From Kryptolebias marmoratus (taxonomy: Eukaryota; Chordata; Actinopteri; Cyprinodontiformes; Rivulidae): DNA of 64,000 bases. Positions 9,768 to 21,881 of the stretch are shown one piece after another. Position 1 is the stretch's first letter. Every line of letters begins with the position of its first letter. The DNA lies in contig NC_051453.1 in NCBI RefSeq assembly GCF_001649575.2, forward strand, positions 12,549,876 to 12,613,875. Direction: 5' to 3'. The notes under the pieces were generated by a model, which made no database searches, was not told where the DNA came from, and was given only the letters and a program-made list of their open reading frames with translations. The translations under genes and the position numbers were made by a program.

Positions 9768-10348
9768 ATGGAAACCATCTTTCAAATGTGTTTTCCCTTT
9801 GCTCAGTTGTTGTCGTTGGACCAGACATCTCTTCAACGTATATTTTTACAAATGTTGTCACGTATTGTTGGGGGGGCAGAAAAAAAGTAGTGCTTGTTTA
9901 GTGTCCCCCCTTTTTTTTTTTTTTTTTTTTTAAATATTTTTTTACTGAGCTGAGGAGAGGGGGGAAAAAAGTCTCGGTTTCAACTGTGAATATGAACCTG
10001 ATATAAACTATAAAATGAAGTTTACTTGTCAGTTGTACACTTTAAACAAATCTTTTAAAATATCTGTCCATGCTGTAAATTGTTCCGTGTTGTCCAGATT
10101 GATTTTATGCACTGGGTGAAGATTCGAGCAAAGGGTTGTATTTAGTTAAAACTCCTCTCTCTGTGTTTGAACATTTCCTGTTAAACTTGTGTTTTGTGTA
10201 TATATTATTAGTAGCTATTAGACATTTTGTCAATGAGCTGTGATTTATGCAACATGTACCTTCTTACTTAAAGAACAAAATAAAGTATTTTTTATCATAT
10301 GTATCTATGTAGGTTTTTTTTTTTTCCTTTCTATAACATTTTTGGTGT
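9768..10348. other. cks2 3' UTR and convergent intergenic space
   Basis: It contains poly-T and poly-A runs (about 9910-9930) and an AATAAA poly-A signal at 10279-10284 on the plus strand, about 510 bases after the cks2 stop, which probably ends its transcript. The odf3l2 stop is 65 bases further on the other strand, so the two 3' UTRs probably overlap. No clear odf3l2 poly-A signal was found. Confidence 0.55.
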
Positions 10349-12193
10349 TCAGTCAGACAAGCCAACAACCAGTGGGGTGACAAACTCCGAGTGTCTGATG
10401 CCCATAGAGTAAGCTGGAGCCTTGGACTTGTGAACTGTGACTTTCTCGGGGCTGTACGCCCCCGGGCCTGGTTTTTCCACGCCGTCCGTGGGGAAATCGT
10501 GACGTCCCAACATGGAAAACGCAGGCTGCCGGGAACGATAGACACTCGGGTCCGTGCTGTTGTAGCTGCAGGGCCCGGGCGTCCTCGTCAAGTCCACGGC
10601 CGGTCCCCCTCGGCCGAAGCTACCGGACATGGTGTAACTGGCGCTGGCTGGCTTGTTGGGGACGCGGGGGCCCAGAAGCGGAGGCAGGCTGTACTTGTTG
10701 GGAGCGGGGACGGGGTCTGCGCCGCGGTACGCTGTACGAGAGCCCATCGTGTAGGCCGGGGCTCTGCGCTGCAGGCTGCACGGTGGGGCCCTCTCCGGGC
10801 TGTAGGCGCCAGGTCCGGGGGTGTGGAAAAGCTCTTCTGGTGACCAGAGAAGAGTTGAACAGTAAAGTCGGCATGCTCGGTTGAAACTGAAGACTGCTTG
10901 GAGCAAAATAAGTTAAGAATATGTTCAATTAGGTTCAATTAGGAGAGGGAAGAACCTACTTGGTGCTTTCATTCTGCCCAAAATCGAGTATGCAGGGGTG
11001 CCATCCTTTCCAAAGCGAGTGATTTTTGGATCAACGTGATATCGAGGTCCCGGACTGGAGTCGACAGAATACACTGCAATCAGAGGAAAGCATTTCTGAT
11101 CACCTGGGTGTGGTGTCTTCTCTGTATTTGTTTCAATCATGTTTGTAAACACATGGGTAGAGGGCAAAGCTGCGAAAGCATGATGTGTTGTCTCCCCCTA
11201 GTGGTTCAGGTTTTAAATTACATCACACAGGTTTCAGAGAAACTGATGTGACGTAAGGAAAAATGGAAATGCTTCTGAAAATCAGTGAAAAAAATTTACA
11301 TACATTTTAAAATGTGTCCTTGATTTATTTGTATTTTATTCTAAACATATCCTGACCAGTATATTTAGACAGGTTAATTAATAATGAAATTATCCAAATA
11401 TAAGAACTCCTAATCCCAGACACGGATGAGAGAAAGAAACGGGCTCACTGTTATTACTGATTCTGCCGTGGAAAGAGTATGCAGGGCTGGTTTGTTTTGT
11501 GAAGTCATGGCCAATTAATCCAATGGTGGGATGGAGTCCATAGCGCCCGGGTCCTGGCCCTGGAGACAGGTGGAAATGTATGAATAGTGTGCTCATTAAG
11601 AACCTTACATACATGGATTGTCTGTTTGTTTGATTTTATATTTACAAAGCACAAATATAAAAATGTGTGGAACAACTACCAACAGTATATTTTCAGGCAG
11701 CTTTGTGTAGGGTTGCATGCATGTAAATATACATTTTGGCATCAAGTAGAAATCAGAGTTAAATATTAACAAATTTGCTACCGATTGTTATCTTTATTTG
11801 GCTTGTGTGAGGCTATAACTCTCAGAAATGCTTTGTAATTGTCAGCCAATCAACATGGCACTCCTATCCTGTAAAAGTCTGGATGTGTTTTAGTGGGAAC
11901 ATCAATAATAAGGTAGTAAAAAGGGAAAAGCGTGACATCAGCACGCAAGTCTTCAGTGGAATGTGTATAAGTAGAGCAGGAGGGTGAATTTCTCCCAGAG
12001 TAAAACAAGTCCTGGCGGGTCTGCACACTGTGACAACTTCTACTTTGTGCTAAGCAGTCTTTTAAAAACCCAAAATATTGCTAATGCTTAGGTTTAAACA
12101 CGGGGATAAATAATTAGCTTTGTGTAATTTTTCCTCAACAACACAGTGCTTACCTCTTTCTTTCCCTGCAATCGCTGGGTATTTTTTCTCCAT
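10349..12193 (-). CDS. odf3l2: Outer dense fiber protein 3-like 2 (ciliary microtubule-associated, SHIPPO repeats)
   Basis: Member of the ODF3/CIMAP family of proteins associated with axonemal microtubules in cilia and sperm tails. Four exons on the minus strand, 12154-12193, 11449-11559, 10960-11073 and 10349-10836, join in phase to give 250 residues with GT-AG junctions. The start [20 protein letters not shown] reads straight into the first proline-rich repeat. Recurrent PGPxxY (STPGPGxY-like) motifs spaced along the protein, for example [23 protein letters not shown] and [10 protein letters not shown], define the SHIPPO repeat family. The C-terminal SPEKVT...[11 protein letters not shown] block is close to human ODF3L2, which also lies beside SHC2. 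Length is close to the human family members. Antisense open frames over exon 4 are shadows of its GC-rich sequence. Confidence 0.93.
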
Positions 12194-12931
12194 TTGACTT
12201 GTAAATGGGATGGATACTTCAGGAATCCAACAATGCTAGTAGTACTGCAGAGATGGTCATTGTTCATGTCAGAGCTGGGAGGCTGAATAATAGTTTTAAT
12301 TGTAAAAAAAAAAAAAAAGAATAAACAGCTTAAAAAAAAGGCTTAAACATCTCACCAAAAGATAAGTCTTCTTTTCAGCCAAAGGTGAAGCCGGATGAAC
12401 ATGTTTGGATATTGAATTATTAGATGAGCATTCGAGGAGCAGCTTCCTTCTTAATCCACCATGGTGGTCTTCCTTCAGGTGTCACCACACTTCCTCTGGA
12501 TCCCAGCATCATCTGCAACCTGGCAGACAGAGGAAAACCCTGAACCCCGGCTCGTGCACAATCACTCCCCAGTTTCCTCTGAAACAATCAGGAAACCCGA
12601 CACCTATAATGCGCTTCAAACTGTCAGCAACCCATCAAGCTAGGGTTTAATCCACCTGCCTTTTTTGCCCCTTTGTCCAAATCACCCCCTCTAATGTGGC
12701 TCAGACAGGTGAATGGCCCGTCTGCCGGAGGGATGAATGTATAGGTGCACTCAGCTCAGAGACAATGTCATCACTCTGATTCACTTGCATGTAATGCTAG
12801 CTCTCTCCTGCAAACCATGAAACCAAGATCCCCCACCGCCACCGCCACCCCTCCTCTCCCTCCTTTCTCTTTTCACTCTTTCTGCTCATCATAGTGTGGA
12901 CATGCAATATCACTCTTCAGCCATGCATGCA

Positions 12932-12945
12932 GTTACCACGGAGAC
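12932..12945 (+). promoter_or_regulatory. Candidate RFX X-box
   Basis: GTTACCACGGAGAC resembles the RFX consensus GTTNCCATGGNAAC, with mismatches in the centre and the right half. It lies about 740 bases upstream of the odf3l2 start codon. RFX factors control ciliary genes, so the location is plausible, but chance matches of this quality are common. Confidence 0.3.
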
Positions 12946-13076
12946 TTGCTGCGGGTAGCTTGTTGCACCCAGGTCCCCTGCATTGCTGGCTTCTTGTTTC
13001 AACTAGAGCAAAGTTTGTTTTGTTTCTGATGGAAGGTATGTTGATCTAATCATTGGAGGCATACAGCTGAAACATA

Positions 13077-13643
13077 CAACCCCCAATTATAAAAAAAGAA
13101 GCTGAGACATTGTGAAAAATGTAAATAAAAATTAAATGTAATGCTTTGCAAACCTCAAACCTACACTTTGTTCAAAATGGAAATATGCAAGGCCTTCCTT
13201 GAAAAAAGTTCATGTCTGGATAGGAGCTTATGTTGTTCTAAAACCTGTATTTACTTTTCTGCATTGATGGTGCTTTTGCAGATGTGTAAGTTGCCCATGG
13301 CAGAGGCACTAGTGCACCTTCATACCATCAGAGAGGCCCAACTTTATTTCTAAGAGATTCAGCCTCTCTGAAATGTCTTTTTACTGACTTGTTGCCACTT
13401 AATTTCTTGCTTTATCCTCTTCCAGCTGTATTTGTGCCCTACTTTTACAGCCTTTTGTTGCCCCTGTCCCAACTTTATAGAGGTGTGTTTCTGCCATAAA
13501 ACTCAAAACTACCTTTTGGTACTGATTAGAACATTTGATATGTTTACTATGTTTCATTGCAAATATAATATGGTTTTATGGGATTTGCAAATCATTTTTT
13601 ATTTACATTTTATACAACCTTTTCCAGAATTGGGGTTGTAATA
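13077..13643. mobile_element. MITE-like element C, copy 1 (both terminal inverted repeats present)
   Basis: Left end 'acaacccccaatt' and right end 'aattggggttgt' are inverted repeats. Subterminal blocks 'aaaatgtaaataaaa' and 'atttacattttatacaa' mirror each other as well. Length is about 565 bases with no open transposase. Other copies are at about 18705-19060 and 45640-46130. The family name is not known to me. Confidence 0.75.
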
Positions 13644-14098
13644 CGCCAGCTGCAGACTGTCCAGGTTTAGCTACAATTTAGCCCTCTGACTGTCTTAAAT
13701 ATTTGTAATTTGCATCACTCAGGTGTCGGCAACAGAGAGGTGCAATACCTAACATTAATCTTTAACACTCTCCAAATGTCCTGTAACTGTTGATTTGGTG
13801 ACCTGAATCGGTTGTCAGCAACAAGAAAAACGCATCCAGGGTTGAAGATGACTGTGCACAAACAAACACACTCGCATACTTTTTGTCTCTAAGACACATC
13901 AGGGGTCAGAGAGCAAGTCATCATAGCAGGTAACAGTCCAGACTGATCTCCACTGCAATTATTTTAGGGAAAAAGTGTTAAAGGTGGATGGCCATAAAAA
14001 ATAAATAGGCATGCAGAGGTTTTGTCTGCTTCAAAACGTGATGGACCAAAAGAAAAAAACAAAACAAAACATAAACGCCTTGATTGTTTAGAATAAAT

Positions 14099-15048
14099 TT
14101 TATTCTCATTTGTTTAAAAAAAAATCACAATCTTTGATATGAATGAGGGTTACATTTATGTCAAATTTGTTGCATTTACGTAAAATTAAAACATTGGTGC
14201 TAATTTGAACTTGATTGCTTGAAGGACCAAACACGCACACACACACAAGCACGCACATACACTCAAAACAAAATAGCTTATGATCTGTACAGATAAATCT
14301 CCTTGTAAGTAAGGTAAACGGAGAGCAGAGGGTGTTGAATGATGATGTTGGTTGAGTAGTTTCAGACAGTTGGAGAGTCTAGGTGGACCCGTGTTTAAAA
14401 AGCAACCTTCTAGTAATTAATCCAGTACCAGCACAATAATTTAATCCAAGGTTTCAATATGGGGTTAAAGCTTCCCTGTGAAAAAAAAGCCTTGGCTAGC
14501 TCACAAGGGGAATAAAATCACCTGTATGGCTAGGAAATGACTTAAAAAATTATAAAAATAAAATAATATGACTTCTAGCTACAAATAAATACCACAGATA
14601 GAAAATACAACAAAACATTTCGCTTAACATCAGGTGTAATTACAAACATAAATACTTGATTATTTCTTCTAGTGAAGATAAATGAATAACAAGGACGCTA
14701 TGGTGCTTATGGAAGACTAGGAGATGAAAAGTCAGGAGGATTCTAGCTTAACAATATTAATAGTAATACTCATTCTCATCCAGCCACACACACGCATACA
14801 CATAAAAAAACATCCACTCTGACTCCATTCGTCTAAGAAAAGTTTTCACTCTTAGCCTCCAGACCCAACCGACTTTTTACTGAAGCAAGTCTGTCCTCTG
14901 TCCATTTAAAAGCATATTCACAAATATGGTACAATTTGGAGGTTGGTTTGGCTTCACTTGGAGCAGTTCTGTGGATGACAAGAAAATAAAGACACACTTT
15001 TGTTATCAGATCATCACCGAGTTTCACATCGGTTAGAGTCCCAACCGC
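14099..15048 (-). other. cpamd8 3' UTR with poly-A signal
   Basis: The stretch between the cpamd8 stop and an AATAAA on the minus strand (14099-14104) has no gene. It contains a CA-rich stretch near 14225-14262. The poly-A signal sits about 945 bases after the stop, a normal 3' UTR length. A minus-strand open frame at 14833-15027 lies in the 3' UTR and is not considered coding. Confidence 0.5.
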
Positions 15049-17995
15049 CTAGACATATGCCAAAGATCCAGCAGTTCCACAGTAACACAATCGATGCAGC
15101 TCATACCATCGCTCAGGGGTGGTTTTGATGTGCATCACAGGTAGATAGGCATCTGCTGGTAGGAGCAGCTTGTGGTCTACGTCGGCCCCGACTTCAGGCA
15201 CACCAAAAGGGTCCCCTCTGTTCCCGTCGGCGAGGAAAGGCTCGGAATCTGAGTCGTATTCGTAGGAGTAGTAGGACACCTCGGCTATGGAGCCCTGTTC
15301 GTCGTCACCTACAGAGACAAATTTGATCAAATAAAAGCTGACAGAGAAAAGACCAATAGGGAGAAATAAATTCAAATCCCCTTCAATAAATTTATTTAAC
15401 TCTGCCGAATAATTTGTAGTGATAACATGTCAAGAAACATGCACCAACCATGGCACAGAGAGAAAGAACTGTAAGGAAGTAAACAAAATCTTGCATAAAA
15501 AAACTCCTAAATTAGAAAGCAGAACTGACAGTAAATGAGAAACCTCTTTGAATGTCCTGCACATCTGAACTTATTCTGAAGCAGTACTACATTTTAGTCA
15601 GCAGGGGTCACACCCTACTCAAATACAACTAGTAAATGTTGTTTTTTTAAATCAAGGCATCACTTTTATTAAATACTCACTTTATAACGACCAACAAAGT
15701 GTTACTTTCTTATTTTTTTATGTTCATGACACACATTAGATCTAACTGAAAAATTCTAATAAATCTTCTAGATTCAAAATGAGAAATTTTTAAAAAGAAA
15801 TGGTTAAAAACAAAAAGCACACACAATTCAAAAAATGTTCGCCTGTGAGTCTCTGTGTGTGTTGATCACTAATAAAAACAAGTCTGCACAGGGAGGCTAA
15901 TTCCAGAGCTTAAGCTTCCTTCACGGTCTCGATGAAATTGTCAGTTCCTTGGCAGAACCCAGCTTTACCTGTTACACTCTAGGTGCACTTAGTGGGGCAT
16001 GTTGTCAACATTTTAATGGTTTACAATGACAGTGTTTTAAAAGTATCTATTAACTGTAATCACCTTGGGGTTTTCTTATAGTACCTGAATGTGTAGACCA
16101 AATACCACAAGAACAATCAGTAATCGTATCTTTATAGATGTTTCTCTGATCGGGACACACATTTACTAGAGCAATCAAACAACAAGCATACAACCGTACG
16201 TGTGTAATGGAACAGAGGTCCTTTGGGGACTGGGAAGCCTTTAGCTTTTGTACCGAGGAGACCTTTGACTTGAGAGATCAGCTTTGTGAGCAGCAGCTAC
16301 TGGGAGAATCAGGCTGAGAAACAAGTCAGAGCAGGTCACGCCACATCAAACATACACACACCTGCCTACAACTCAGACACACAGGCAGAGTTCAAATAGT
16401 ACAACATGCAACATGCACACACACACACACACAGTATACATGTTAGGTTTGCTCCACACGGAGCCAAACATCCCATCAGGTGTCCTCCAGCTGCCTCGCT
16501 GAAAAGAGCACAGACAGCAGCGATCCAGCTCGCTGTGCGAAACGTCTCCTCCCATTTATCACGCTGATGGTGAACATGCTGTGGTGACAGGGGAATGTGC
16601 TGCCACACACACACACCCCACCACACCTCAACTTTCCTCTCATTATCCCTTCTCCCCTTTTCGTCCACACTTACCGCCCCTTAAAATCCCATCAAAAACA
16701 CACACAGACAAATGCAGACTTTGTTTAATTCAGACCTTTCATTTGCAGATATTTATGTGTGCAAACAATAGGTGGCGAAGTGCTGTAAATCTCGACTGGA
16801 ACGATTGATCAAAAATGTTTGCAGAAGCAGATTAACTACTTGGTAAACTAAACACAGCTGCTGAATCTTGACAGTATGTGCATAATTTGAAGAAAAATGA
16901 GCATCTGATGAATAGGAAAGGATGGGGTGGATGGAGTTACCTGTGTGCACAGGCACTGAGGGTTGCTCTGTTTCCTGCCTCACTACAGGCTGCGGGTTTT
17001 GGGGGATCGCCACTGGAAACACAAGAGGCACACTTCAGAAAAAAACAGATTTATGTGACTTTCACTGCCCCAAACAAAAGCAGACAAAATTAAAGGTTTA
17101 GTATTTCTCGACTGCATGATGGAGTTATAATTAATTTGGTCCAAACTTAAAAAAAACATTATGTACAATGCATGTACCCTAATCTCACGCGACACTGCAA
17201 GAGGTTGAGTAATCAGTTAGTTCTCAGAGTATTAGGGATGATATTCAATTTCTACCAAATCAAACTTTAGCACAATATCTATAAAGTCAGCAGATGTATA
17301 GCCATTTTTGTCTTTGCTAAAGTCCATTAGCTGCGGCGATCATCTTGAATTGGGTTGACTCCAAAAGTTAATAAGTTGTAGATGTAGATCCATTAAATAC
17401 TTTCTGAGAGTTTCATTCAAATCTGCCCAGTGGTTCATGAGATGTGCTAACAGACAAATGTGTGCACACACACACACACACAGGCAAAAACATTATTGCC
17501 CAGCTTTTTTCTGCAGGCGATAAAAATAAACAAATAATAGTTTGTTAGTGTTGTTTGATCTAAATATTGAGCAACATTTCTTTGTAAGACAGTGATGGAC
17601 ACTTAGTCCTAACAGAGGCTTTGCGTTCAAATCTATCAGTCCAAAAATAGCGGCAGCCAAAGCACAGCCAAGAGGCCATGTGTGCAAACAAATTGTCTTT
17701 TTTTTTTTTTTTACCTCCCTTTCTCAGTATGAAAAAAATGGTGACATAAATCTGCTCCATGCAAGCATACACAAACAAACAAGGTCATGGAGCGATGAAC
17801 AAAAGAAATATGACCCCTTTGATGATCGGCTACATAAAACACTTGGCACAAGATAAGGATTTTTCCCACCAAAGTTTTGTCTATGCCATTTCCCAATCCG
17901 CTCCACAACATGAAGGCTCCTTTGTTGTTGGGCTGTGCGTCGGAAAGGAATGTGACAAGGATTTCTGAGGCTGGACAAAAGCACTCTGTCATTTG

Positions 17996-18048
<53 letters not shown>

Positions 18049-21000
18049 CCCTGTAATACGACGAAGAGTGAGAGAGGATTGGTGGGGGGAGGAGGGGATA
18101 CGATGGATAGTTTTTTTTTTTTTCCAGAGAACTCATCCAGTAATCAGCTCATCACCTGAACAGCTGTTTCCTCAGCTCAGATCATGGCACACCAAAGATG
18201 AGCTTAGATGCTGTCACAGGTGCACACATCCACCCAAACATCATGAATGATTACACACAGACTTACAACAAAGCAAAGCAACTGCATCCGACAGAACTCA
18301 CACCCATGCAGCGCCGGCCAAAAGACAGAACACAATCGCTCAGAATGAGCAGATGTGCCCAAACGCTCTGATATGTAATCTGCAAACAAACAGGATGCTA
18401 GTGACTGGTGCGAGAGCTCTTACTGTGAGGACACTGGGACAGGGGAACCTGCTTTAAACGTGTCCCGTTTCGACAGGCGAACACCTCCATCTGACACTGG
18501 TTCTGGTAGAGCTGCCCGTCTGATCCACAAACGGGCTCCCCGTCATAGCCACAGTCCCTGTAGCACGTGCAGCGCTCGAACTGCTCCTGCTCCAAGCAGC
18601 CGAACACATTGTTGCACTGGTTTGCTTGCACGAAACCTGCAGAAACACATGAATTAAGGAGATCAGTTAGGTTGAGGTGTCTGCAAACTGTTACGGGACT
18701 AAAACAATGCTGCAAAAAGTTCAGATGTTGTGGAAAATATCAATAAAATCAGAATGCAATGATTAGAAACTCATAAATACATTTTATTCACAATGTAATA
18801 TAGTAAACATCCAATGTTTAAACTAAGAAATTGTAGCATTTTTAGGAAAAAATAAGGTAATATTGAATTTGATGGTTAGTTGCATAACGCACCTCCAGCT
18901 GTTTCTTATCTGTACCACTTACTTTTGCAGCCTTTTCTTGATATGTTTACTATGCTCCACTGTCAATAAAATATGGGTTTATGGGATTTGCGAATCAAAA
19001 GCATTCTGGTTTTATTTACATTTTACACAGCGTCCCAACTTTTTCAGAATTGGAGTTGTAGTATATGTCCCCACCTATCCACTGATTTGTTGAGCTCTCC
19101 ACCTCATTGCATGTTGGTCCATCACACAGCTCCCGTGCAAGCGGACTGCTCTCACTAACGTTGTAGAACCTGGTGGCCTCAAAAGCTGCATTGCAAGCAG
19201 ACACCCACACCAGCACATTTACACACAAAACACCATGATGACATTCAGAACTTTAAACATTTCAACTTTTCCCTTAAACATCCTAAGCATTCAGGATGGT
19301 TTCCTGGTCTTTAACCTTAACGGTTCATCACCTGGTTCATAGTAGTCATAGATCTTGACTGGAACAGGCGCCGTCTTGCCCACAATGTATTCCCTGACAG
19401 CTTGGAAGGCCACACACGTCATACACTGACTGGGAATCTAAGACGGAGTAACACCCACAGACATATGAGCAAAATGCTAACAAATATATTTGTACATTTA
19501 TATGTTTGTTTGACACAGCAATGACAAATGTCGGTTAACCTCACCTCATCGAAGTAGAACAAGACCTTTCTGCCATTCAGCTCATATCTCTTCAGACCCA
19601 CTCTCTTATCCATCAGCAGCTGTTCAGGAGGACAGTTAGGATGACAAGCAGACATATAACTCAACATCACTATGTGGAAAATCACAAAAAAGAGCAGAAA
19701 TGAAGAATTTCAGACATATATTACTGACTTAGAACACAAATTGTTTTGGTTTATTATTATACTAAAGCCTGGAACTGTGAACTTTGTCATATTATTGTGT
19801 TGCAAGGACGAAACACTTTTTTTTTTAAACACAAAAGAGTTATTTTAAAGCTGACGATGGTTTCAGAATCAGAATGTTCAGTTTTCTACACTTGCAATGT
19901 AAAAATTGTACAAAGCAAAAATGATTGAATGTTTAAAACAGGTGCTCTGGTCAGGCCAATCATACATCTGACTCAAACGGTTATAAATGAAAGTGCATCG
20001 ACATTATCATAACGGAGACCAGAGACAATCAGCACCACGTCGGATCGGACAGCTCCACCTGACGTCACCCAGAGTTTATTGTTCAGAGAAAGAAAATATT
20101 GTGTGTAAAGAAAACCTGTGGATTAATAAAACCTGACAAACATCATCTCCACAACCTCCAAATCTCATAATGCACAAAGCTGGATCTTATTGTTCTATAG
20201 CTGGTGTACCCGCCTTTTCTTCCTCTAGAGCTTATGACTAAAGTGAATTTTTTTGGGACTAATCTACCCATTTTTTAGAATCCAAATGATCTACATCTAA
20301 ACGTGCAACAGGAGAAAAGTAAACTTGCCAAGGTGTGCAAATAAATCTACAAATGAGTAATGAGCATGTTGTTTGCTGTGAATCTGTGTGTGTGTGCATG
20401 CAGAGCCAGGAGTTTATTTCCCCCCATGGGGGAAATTTTCATTCTGTCAAAGGTGGCAGCCTGGGGACAGCAGGAGGGGTGGGGTTTATGAGGTGCTTAC
20501 CTGGAGCTGGCGCCACATGCACACACACACATACTCAGCACACAGGCACCACAATTAACTTATGTCCTTAAAGCATTGTTTGTCTACACAGCAATAAAAA
20601 TTGTCCTGAACCTTCAGTGCTCACATCCACAACAAGTTCAGCTCATTATATCGAGCAGCAGCACCGTGGCTGATGTCACCGGACAAATCATCCACGGCCG
20701 CAGCATTTATGAAAAGCAGCTAGACAGGATGGCTGAAGCCAAACTCGCCACCGTAAACCTGAGGAATGCAAGTGGCAGGCAGCAGTAAAACTCCTGAGAA
20801 TCCAGCAGGGGTTCAACCTGAGCTTGTTACCCACTACAACACAGGTCAGCCTCAAGTGACAAACTCACAGCATGCGTGTGTGTGAGTTGAGATTTCGCCA
20901 AGTAATCACAGAGGTGGTTATTGTAGCAGCAGCCTGCAGACTCAAGGCCCCTATTACAGCCTCATAATGAAGAACAAGCTTCTGCTGGGGGTGCTGATCT

Positions 21001-21881
21001 TAATTCAGCCTATTAAAACTACCTCCTTGTTACTTCCTCAAAATAATCCACCAATGTCGGATACATCTTTAATATACTCCTTCCTTTATTAGGGTGCGTT
21101 TTCAAGCATGAAGTGTGGATTTGTCAGGTTTACTGCTTCCAGCTGTGGCAAATATTTACATTCACTTCCCACTGCAGCGCAACATCCATGTCTGCTGTAT
21201 GTGTGTGTTTGTATATGTGGCTAAGTTAAGGTATGTGTTTTTTGTTGATATGATTGTGACCATGTGAGTATGTTGTTTGCAACAGAGGCTTTAAAGAAAA
21301 CAGGATGAGTGAATATGCTGTAAAATGACCTCCAGATGCAGATGTTTCTCTTTCTGTTATCTACTTGTCCTGTCATTGTGATTAACAATTGTAATCGTTG
21401 AGTGCAGTGTTTGTACTTGTGCATCAGAGTGAGAACGTACCCTCTCTAGACTTTCCACATCCGCTCGGAAACCAGAAATCATGGGAACTTCGATGACTGC
21501 CATGTTAGACGATCCTGAATGGAGCCACCTAAAAAATGAATTGATGTTGCGATGAATGGAAGAAACTGTCTTGTTTGAGGCGTCTCTGTACAACGAGCGC
21601 ACGGTCGGTCTCTACCTGGCGCACACTTCTAAGGAAATGTGAAAGTTCATTTTGTCCTGGTGGGCTGCCGGGTCGTCATCATCGACGGGCGCCCGCCGTT
21701 TCCGGTTCAGCTCTGAGCGGTTGTCAGCCCGGCTTCTGGAGCGTGACGTGGATTGCCGAGAGGGGGATGAAGAGGATGAGGAGGGCTGCAGGTGTTTCTC
21801 TTGAAGGGGCTCTTTCAGCTCAACCCTGAGCTGAAAAGCTGGCTTCGCTACGGGGTCAGGTACGTTATAGGACACATCAAT
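15049..21881 (-). CDS. cpamd8: cpamd8 exons 36-43: receptor-binding domain, Kazal domain and tail
   Basis: Exons: 21616-21881, 21441-21528, 19545-19619, 19332-19437, 19075-19185, 18424-18636, 16941-17012, 15049-15308, residues 1487-1882. Exon 36 has [10 protein letters not shown], then a Ser/Arg-rich insert with RKRR and DDDDP. Exons 37-39 hold [20 protein letters not shown] and [17 protein letters not shown] of the receptor-binding domain. Exon 41 is the Kazal domain with six-cysteine spacing and [13 protein letters not shown]. Exon 42 is a short 24-codon spacer. Exon 43 is acidic and Tyr-rich ([12 protein letters not shown]), ending GSLAYV. The exon 40 donor is a weak GTGGGG (19069-19074). 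Confidence 0.92.

Larger units (their letters stand above)
12194..14098. other. Intergenic region upstream of odf3l2 and downstream of cpamd8
   Basis: Contains the odf3l2 promoter side, a CCACCG-rich pyrimidine tract (about 12825-12870), a candidate RFX X-box (12932-12945), and a complete MITE-like element at about 13077-13643. No gene recognised. Confidence 0.7.

Noticed and set aside
10391..10843. 150-codon plus-strand frame
   Set aside because: Antisense of odf3l2 exon 4; the sense frame has clear SHIPPO repeats.
14833..15027. 64-codon minus-strand frame just after the cpamd8 stop
   Set aside because: Lies in the cpamd8 3' UTR; no splice site joins it to the cpamd8 frame without disrupting the clean TAG at 15049-15051.
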